Below, piece after piece: positions 6,987 through 9,962 of a stretch of 9,962 nucleotides of DNA. The notes under the pieces were generated by a model, which saw only the letters and a list, made by a program, of their open reading frames with translations, was not told the origin of the DNA and made no database searches. Position 1 is the stretch's first letter. Every line of letters begins with the position of its first letter. Location: positions 1 to 9,962 of the forward strand of contig JAKFVJ010000307.1 of NCBI GenBank assembly GCA_021732245.1, given 5' to 3'. Source of the stretch: Candidatus Obscuribacterales bacterium (GTDB taxonomy: Bacteria > Cyanobacteriota > Vampirovibrionia > Obscuribacterales > Obscuribacteraceae). The position numbers and the translations under genes are program-made.

Positions 6987-7714
6987 CCCAAGAAGCTGAC
7001 GTAAGCAAAACAGAAGAAATTGACAGATTATTGTCCGTACCGCTTGCTGAGCGCAACGAAGAGTGGAAAGAGCAATTCTACAAAGTCGTCGACACGGCAA
7101 GTTTGTCTTTGCCGGACGAAAATGTTTTTGTCGGTCCTGATGGGTTTCCCTATCTCTTGCTCAACATTCCGGAGCCTGGTCAGCAATATCACAGCTACAG
7201 CCTTAGCACCGTCATGAGCCATTGTCTGGAAAACGGACTGGGATTGGTTATTGCTCGTGGTGACATGAGTAAACCGGAATGGGTTTTTCCCTTTGGCATG
7301 CTTTGGTGCTTCAAGGAATTCGGCAAATTGGAAATTCCAGTTGAAGAAAGAATTAGAGGCGAACTTATTAACGAGACAGCCGCCGGTAAGTTATCGAGAG
7401 AAGTTGTCGAGGAAAGTCGTCAGGTAATGGTGGGGCAACCATCAGAGGAATATCTTCCTGGGTATGTACGCACCGCTATTCGCAATTTTGCCATGCAACG
7501 ACTAAACATGACTAGTCTGCAGGCGTTTTTGCTGATGGATCCAGCTGCTGAACCACCTCAAGCCATGGTGTTTTCCATATTCCCGGATCAATTTGCCAAC
7601 GAGAATGAATATGGTGCGGTCCTTTCAATGTTGCGCTGGTATTTGCCTACTCACTATGGACTGGCGGGCATCCCTAGAGATGTTGAATTAGCAAAGTCGT
7701 TTGCCCCATTCTAG
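6983..7714 (+). CDS. Uncharacterised cytoplasmic protein coupled to the CNNM gene (faint SseB-like layout)
   Basis: A protein of 243 residues without signal peptide or membrane segment; it is acidic and probably cytoplasmic. I do not recognise it with confidence. The order EQFYKVVDTASLSLP (31-45), GFPYLLLNIP (54-63), EWVFPFGMLWCF (99-110), a helical middle, then LQAFLLMDPAAEPPQAMVFSI (179-199) and a C-terminal FAPF faintly recalls SseB-type proteins, with an N-terminal FY..L....L.VP segment and a C-terminal PF end. This is a weak impression only. Its ATG overlaps the upstream TGA in ATGA, with GGA six bases before the start, so its translation is coupled to that of the transporter. Co-expression suggests a partner or regulatory role, but nothing in the sequence shows this. 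Its TAG shares the CTAG at 7711-7714 with the stop of the converging hydrolase gene. Confidence 0.85.
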   Translation: MTQEADVSKTEEIDRLLSVPLAERNEEWKEQFYKVVDTASLSLPDENVFVGPDGFPYLLLNIPEPGQQYHSYSLSTVMSHCLENGLGLVIARGDMSKPEWVFPFGMLWCFKEFGKLEIPVEERIRGELINETAAGKLSREVVEESRQVMVGQPSEEYLPGYVRTAIRNFAMQRLNMTSLQAFLLMDPAAEPPQAMVFSIFPDQFANENEYGAVLSMLRWYLPTHYGLAGIPRDVELAKSFAPF

Positions 7715-8532
7715 AGATCGCTTAAAAACGCTTTGATTGTTTCAGTGTAGGTTGGTGGATCTACGTCATAAACATCATTGTGGCTTGCTGTCGGCAGGCT
7801 AATGAATTTTTTACTCTCACCGGCAATTTGAAAGAGGCGCTCACCGTGATGGTGAGGGACTAATTTGTCTAACTTGCCGTGAATAATCAAGACGGGTTGT
7901 TTGTAGCTTTTGAGAGCAGTCAAATTATCCAGATCGGGAGTAACCATTAGCTGGTTGGGATAGAGCCTCAACCAAGGCAGCTTTTCGCAAGCAATGTGTC
8001 TGAGAGAGCTGAAGGGTGACTGCAATATGAGTCCTCGGCTAGGTCTTGCTGACGCAATATGGCAGGCAACTCCTGAACCTAATGATTCGCCGAAGATAAT
8101 GATGTTTTCAGGCTTATAGCCTAATTTCTCGGCGGCAAAGTCAAAGGCTGCCAGTCCGTCTTGAGTGATGCCGGCAATTGATGGTCTGCCTTTACTGCGA
8201 CCATAACCTCTGTAGTCATAGAGGAAAACCGAACTGCCTGAATCAATGAGCAACTTAGCAAGCCACGCACGATGGCTGATGTTGCCGGCATTTCCATGAC
8301 TGACAAGAATTAGCTTGTCTGAATTGGGGTTTGTCAAAAGCCAACCGTGTAGTTCCAGTCCGCTTTGGGAAGTGAATGTTTGATCTTCAATAGTGATACC
8401 GGCAACTTGTGTGACGCTGTAGAGATCTTCTTGCTCTTTGTCCGGATAGAAGAGCATACAGTTGTAAAACGACTGCGCAATTTTTGGCGATAAGACCAAA
8501 TAGAGCAAAGCTAGAAGCAAGGCTGTTTCCAC
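7711..8532 (-). CDS. Membrane-anchored alpha/beta-hydrolase (ABHD13/YfhR-like serine hydrolase)
   Basis: A protein of 273 residues. Residues 3-20 are a hydrophobic segment without a clear cleavage site, likely a signal anchor, followed by a YNCMLFYPD segment typical of this subgroup. The alpha/beta-hydrolase core shows HGNAGN at 79-84 (oxyanion loop), YDYRGYGRSKG at 105-115, the nucleophile elbow GESLGSG with Ser150, the acid Asp222 in HGKLDKLV, and His251 in ASHND, so the catalytic triad is complete. The reaction is probably hydrolysis of an ester, thioester or peptide-like bond; the substrate is unknown. The start is GTG at 8532, four bases after the TAA of the upstream repeat-protein gene, with only a weak GGGA site, so re-initiation after the upstream gene is likely. 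A start at Met26 would remove the membrane segment and is less likely. Confidence 0.9.
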   Translation of the reverse strand: METALLLALLYLVLSPKIAQSFYNCMLFYPDKEQEDLYSVTQVAGITIEDQTFTSQSGLELHGWLLTNPNSDKLILVSHGNAGNISHRAWLAKLLIDSGSSVFLYDYRGYGRSKGRPSIAGITQDGLAAFDFAAEKLGYKPENIIIFGESLGSGVACHIASARPSRGLILQSPFSSLRHIACEKLPWLRLYPNQLMVTPDLDNLTALKSYKQPVLIIHGKLDKLVPHHHGERLFQIAGESKKFISLPTASHNDVYDVDPPTYTETIKAFLSDL

Positions 8533-8536
8533 AGGC

Positions 8537-9724
8537 TTAGTATCCCACTTTTAAGGCTTTTTCCAAACCGGAAATGCGCTGATGCACGGCGCCATCTTTA
8601 GGCTTTCCGAAAACTTTTATCTCGAGTCTATCCACACGATCGGCAACCTCTTCTTGTGGATACGTTTTACCGAAAGCGATTTTTTCCATGCGAGATACTC
8701 GTTCAGAATCGCTGACTGGTTTCTTGACGGCGGCAGTTGTTGGTTTTTTTGCAGGTAGTGCGCTTTGTGTGGCTGGTTTGGGAAATTGCGGTGGAAATTG
8801 TGGATATCCTTGCTGTGTTGGTGCCTGTTGCTGAAACTGCGGATAGACTGGCTGTGCCGGAGCCTGTTGTTGAAATTGTGGATAAACAGGCTGTGCCGAT
8901 TGCTGTTGATATTGCTGATAGACGGGCTGTGTCGGCGCTTGTTGTTGAAACTGAGGATAGACAGTTTGCATCGGCATCTGCTGTTGAAACTGTGGGTAGC
9001 CTTGCTGTGTTGGAAATTGTTGCATGGGCATTTGTTGCATGGGGACTTGCTGTGCGTACTGTGGATAGGGCTGTTGATACTGGGGATAAGCAGGTGGTTG
9101 CATCGGCATTTGTTGTTGAAACTGCGGATACATTGGTTGCTGCCCAGCTTGCATGGGTTGCTGCGGCTGAGTGAATTGAGGATAGACAGGCGGCGTCACT
9201 TGTTGATATTGAGGATAGGCGGGCTGTTCGGGCGGCAGTTGTTGGAACTGCGGATAAACAGGCTGCGGCGGATGAGCGGGTTGCTGCATAGCTTGATTTG
9301 CAGCAGATGGAAATGGTTTATTGAAGTCGGGGATCATATCTTCAGATGGAAATGCTGTTGATGGTTTTGTTGGCATAGCGTTTTGAGTTGGCACATTTGT
9401 TTGCCATTGCGGTTGTTGCTTTGGTGCATCAGTCCAGGGTTGCGCAGGAGGCAGATTAGGTGGAGACGGCGGTGCATCGCTGAGATCGTCCATTACTGAT
9501 TGTGAAGGACCGCCGGCATTGTCCATAGCGCCTGGATCGACACCGACCGGTAATGTGCGCCTAACCGTGTCTGTCTTAGCCTGACTCGGGCTTATGGCTT
9601 TTAACTGTGGTTTGGGTTTCGGCTTATTGGTGGTCGCCGGTGGATTCGCGGCAAGTGCTGTTGAGCCCGCCAGGACAAAGGCTGCGAAGCTTAGAGCTAA
9701 ATTCCGAAAAGTCCAACTGGCCAT
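8537..9724 (-). CDS. Exported Pro/Gln-rich YPQF-repeat protein with C-terminal FGK repeats
   Basis: A protein of 395 residues in three parts. Residues 1-26 are a signal peptide (LALSFAAFVLAGSTALA|A), followed by a basic Pro/Lys stretch (NKPKPKPQLK). Residues about 85-320 are low-complexity, dominated by Pro, Gln, Tyr and Met, with eleven YPQF or YPQY units plus one YQQY between 157 and 310. Residues 339-391 are a small helical region of three related units: RVSRMEKIAFGK, RVDRLEIKVFGK and RISGLEKAL. This pattern is R-x-x-x-(L/M)-E-x-x-x-FGK. I recall similar repeats in secreted proteins of Obscuribacter-like bacteria but cannot verify this. The region may bind cell wall or other proteins. A G-rich AGGTGGGG lies eight bases before the ATG. 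It is followed, four bases on, by the alpha/beta-hydrolase gene. Function is unknown; a structural or adhesive envelope role is inferred from composition. Confidence 0.85.
   Translation of the reverse strand: MASWTFRNLALSFAAFVLAGSTALAANPPATTNKPKPKPQLKAISPSQAKTDTVRRTLPVGVDPGAMDNAGGPSQSVMDDLSDAPPSPPNLPPAQPWTDAPKQQPQWQTNVPTQNAMPTKPSTAFPSEDMIPDFNKPFPSAANQAMQQPAHPPQPVYPQFQQLPPEQPAYPQYQQVTPPVYPQFTQPQQPMQAGQQPMYPQFQQQMPMQPPAYPQYQQPYPQYAQQVPMQQMPMQQFPTQQGYPQFQQQMPMQTVYPQFQQQAPTQPVYQQYQQQSAQPVYPQFQQQAPAQPVYPQFQQQAPTQQGYPQFPPQFPKPATQSALPAKKPTTAAVKKPVSDSERVSRMEKIAFGKTYPQEEVADRVDRLEIKVFGKPKDGAVHQRISGLEKALKVGY
8795..9256 (-). repeat. Coding tandem repeats (YPQ[FY] with Gln-rich spacers)
   Basis: This DNA encodes residues 157-310 of the Pro/Gln-rich protein. 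Tyr residues starting the units are at 157, 170, 181, 199, 213, 220, 243, 256, 269 (YQQY), 281, 294 and 307. Several neighbouring units are exactly 13 residues (39 bp) apart, notably 243-256-269 and 281-294-307, which points to recent 39-bp duplication in the C-terminal half, while N-terminal units have diverged in spacing. Confidence 0.8.
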
Positions 9725-9754
9725 GGTTCTAACCCCACCTACTAGGTACCCACT

Positions 9755-9765
9755 TTGGTGACCAA
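9755..9765. promoter_or_regulatory. Short inverted repeat upstream of the YPQF-repeat gene, operator-like
   Basis: TTGGT-G-ACCAA is a perfect inverted repeat 31 bases upstream of the ATG at 9724. It could be a transcription factor site, but no further copy or matching regulator is in the window. Confidence 0.25.
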
Positions 9766-9779
9766 TTTAACCGCGATGC

Positions 9780-9798
9780 GGGCGCATGCAATGCGCCC
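9780..9798. repeat. REP-like palindrome
   Basis: GGGCGCAT, loop GCA, ATGCGCCC: an eight-base perfect stem followed by CCTAC. The shape and the trailing CCTAC resemble extragenic palindromes (GTAGGGGCG...CGCCC) found scattered in several bacterial genomes. Only one copy is in this window, so its repeated nature is inferred. Confidence 0.55.
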
Positions 9799-9802
9799 CT
9801 AC

Positions 9803-9890
9803 AACGAACAAAATGCCCCCGTTTACGCGGACAAATATTTGAATCCAACGAGCAAATGCCTTCGTTTACGTGGACAAAATATTTGACTCT
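9803..9890. repeat. Tandem imperfect 44-bp direct repeat
   Basis: Two adjacent 44-base units, 9803-9846 and 9847-9890. Each contains AACGA(A/G)CAAA, then TGCC, CGTTTACG(C/T)GGACAAA and ATATTTGA(A/C)TC. Differences are a few substitutions and two compensating single-base indels. The second unit overlaps the end of the minus-strand partial gene at the right edge; the first lies in the region upstream of the YPQF-repeat gene. Confidence 0.75.
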
Positions 9891-9961
9891 AACTCGCCGC
9901 CGGTGCGTAAGCTTGCTTGCAGCGCCAAAGCTGTTTCGACGAAGACTGGACGCACAAGTGT
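9866..9961 (-). CDS. Probable C-terminal end of a gene entering from the right edge
   Basis: One minus-strand frame is open from the right edge to a TAA at 9868-9866 and encodes 31 residues, with RPVFVETALALQASLRTGGE as an amphipathic helix followed by a polar tail. The helix and ARTG-like end faintly recall the C-terminus of Gfo/Idh/MocA oxidoreductases, but this is too short to assign. A second frame is also open to a TAG at 9891-9889, so the reading frame is a judgement based on protein-like composition. The stop codon lies within the second 44-bp repeat. Confidence 0.4.
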   Translation of the reverse strand, partial: TLVRPVFVETALALQASLRTGGELESNILST

Positions 9962-9962
9962 T

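Noticed and set aside
8737..9361. Two long plus-strand frames rich in Leu/Arg or Val/Ala
   Set aside because: They are the antisense of the Pro/Gln/Tyr repeats. The repeated DNA keeps the opposite frames open, and the minus strand has the signal peptide, start site and operon context.

Overview
The window carries eight substantially visible protein genes plus the tail of a probable ninth. It comes from a Gram-negative-type bacterium of medium GC content. Evidence for an outer membrane and periplasm is a TonB C-terminal domain and several exported proteins with Ala-x-Ala signal peptides. My best guess at lineage is a non-photosynthetic relative of Cyanobacteria (Melainabacteria/Vampirovibrionia, Obscuribacterales-like). 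This rests on recalled resemblance of the caspase-like protein and of the C-terminal R-x-x-x-(L/M)-E-x-x-x-FGK repeats, so it is an inference and not proven here. No rRNA, tRNA, CRISPR array or insertion sequence was found.
Layout. (1) Positions 1-1290, minus strand: a secreted subtilisin-like S8 protease with a complete catalytic triad. It is open at the left edge because its Gly/Ser-rich tail runs out of the window. (2) Divergent from it, about 1462-2004, plus strand: a small exported Gln-rich protein. (3) 2017-4011, minus strand: a two-gene unit of an exported caspase-fold/TonB-C fusion with both catalytic residues replaced, followed by a Yip1-like multi-pass membrane protein. (4) 4012-4752: a 741-base stretch with no convincing gene but with a cluster of evenly spaced inverted repeats just upstream of rsmI. 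(5) 4753-7714, plus strand: rsmI (16S rRNA C1402 2'-O-methyltransferase), a CNNM/CorC-type CBS membrane protein, and a translationally coupled unknown protein. (6) 7711-9724, minus strand: an exported Pro/Gln-rich YPQF-repeat protein followed, after four bases, by a membrane-anchored alpha/beta hydrolase starting with GTG. This unit converges on the plus-strand operon, and the two terminal stop codons share one CTAG. (7) 9725-9962: a REP-like palindrome, a tandem 44-bp repeat and the probable 3' end of another minus-strand gene.
How the parts fit. rsmI and CNNM/CorC are housekeeping genes. The remainder is mainly envelope-directed: protease, Gln-rich secreted protein, pseudo-caspase/TonB protein, Yip1-like protein, repeat protein and anchored hydrolase. 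The most unusual item is the pseudo-caspase/TonB fusion; the next are the inverted-repeat cluster before rsmI and the repeat-protein/hydrolase pair.
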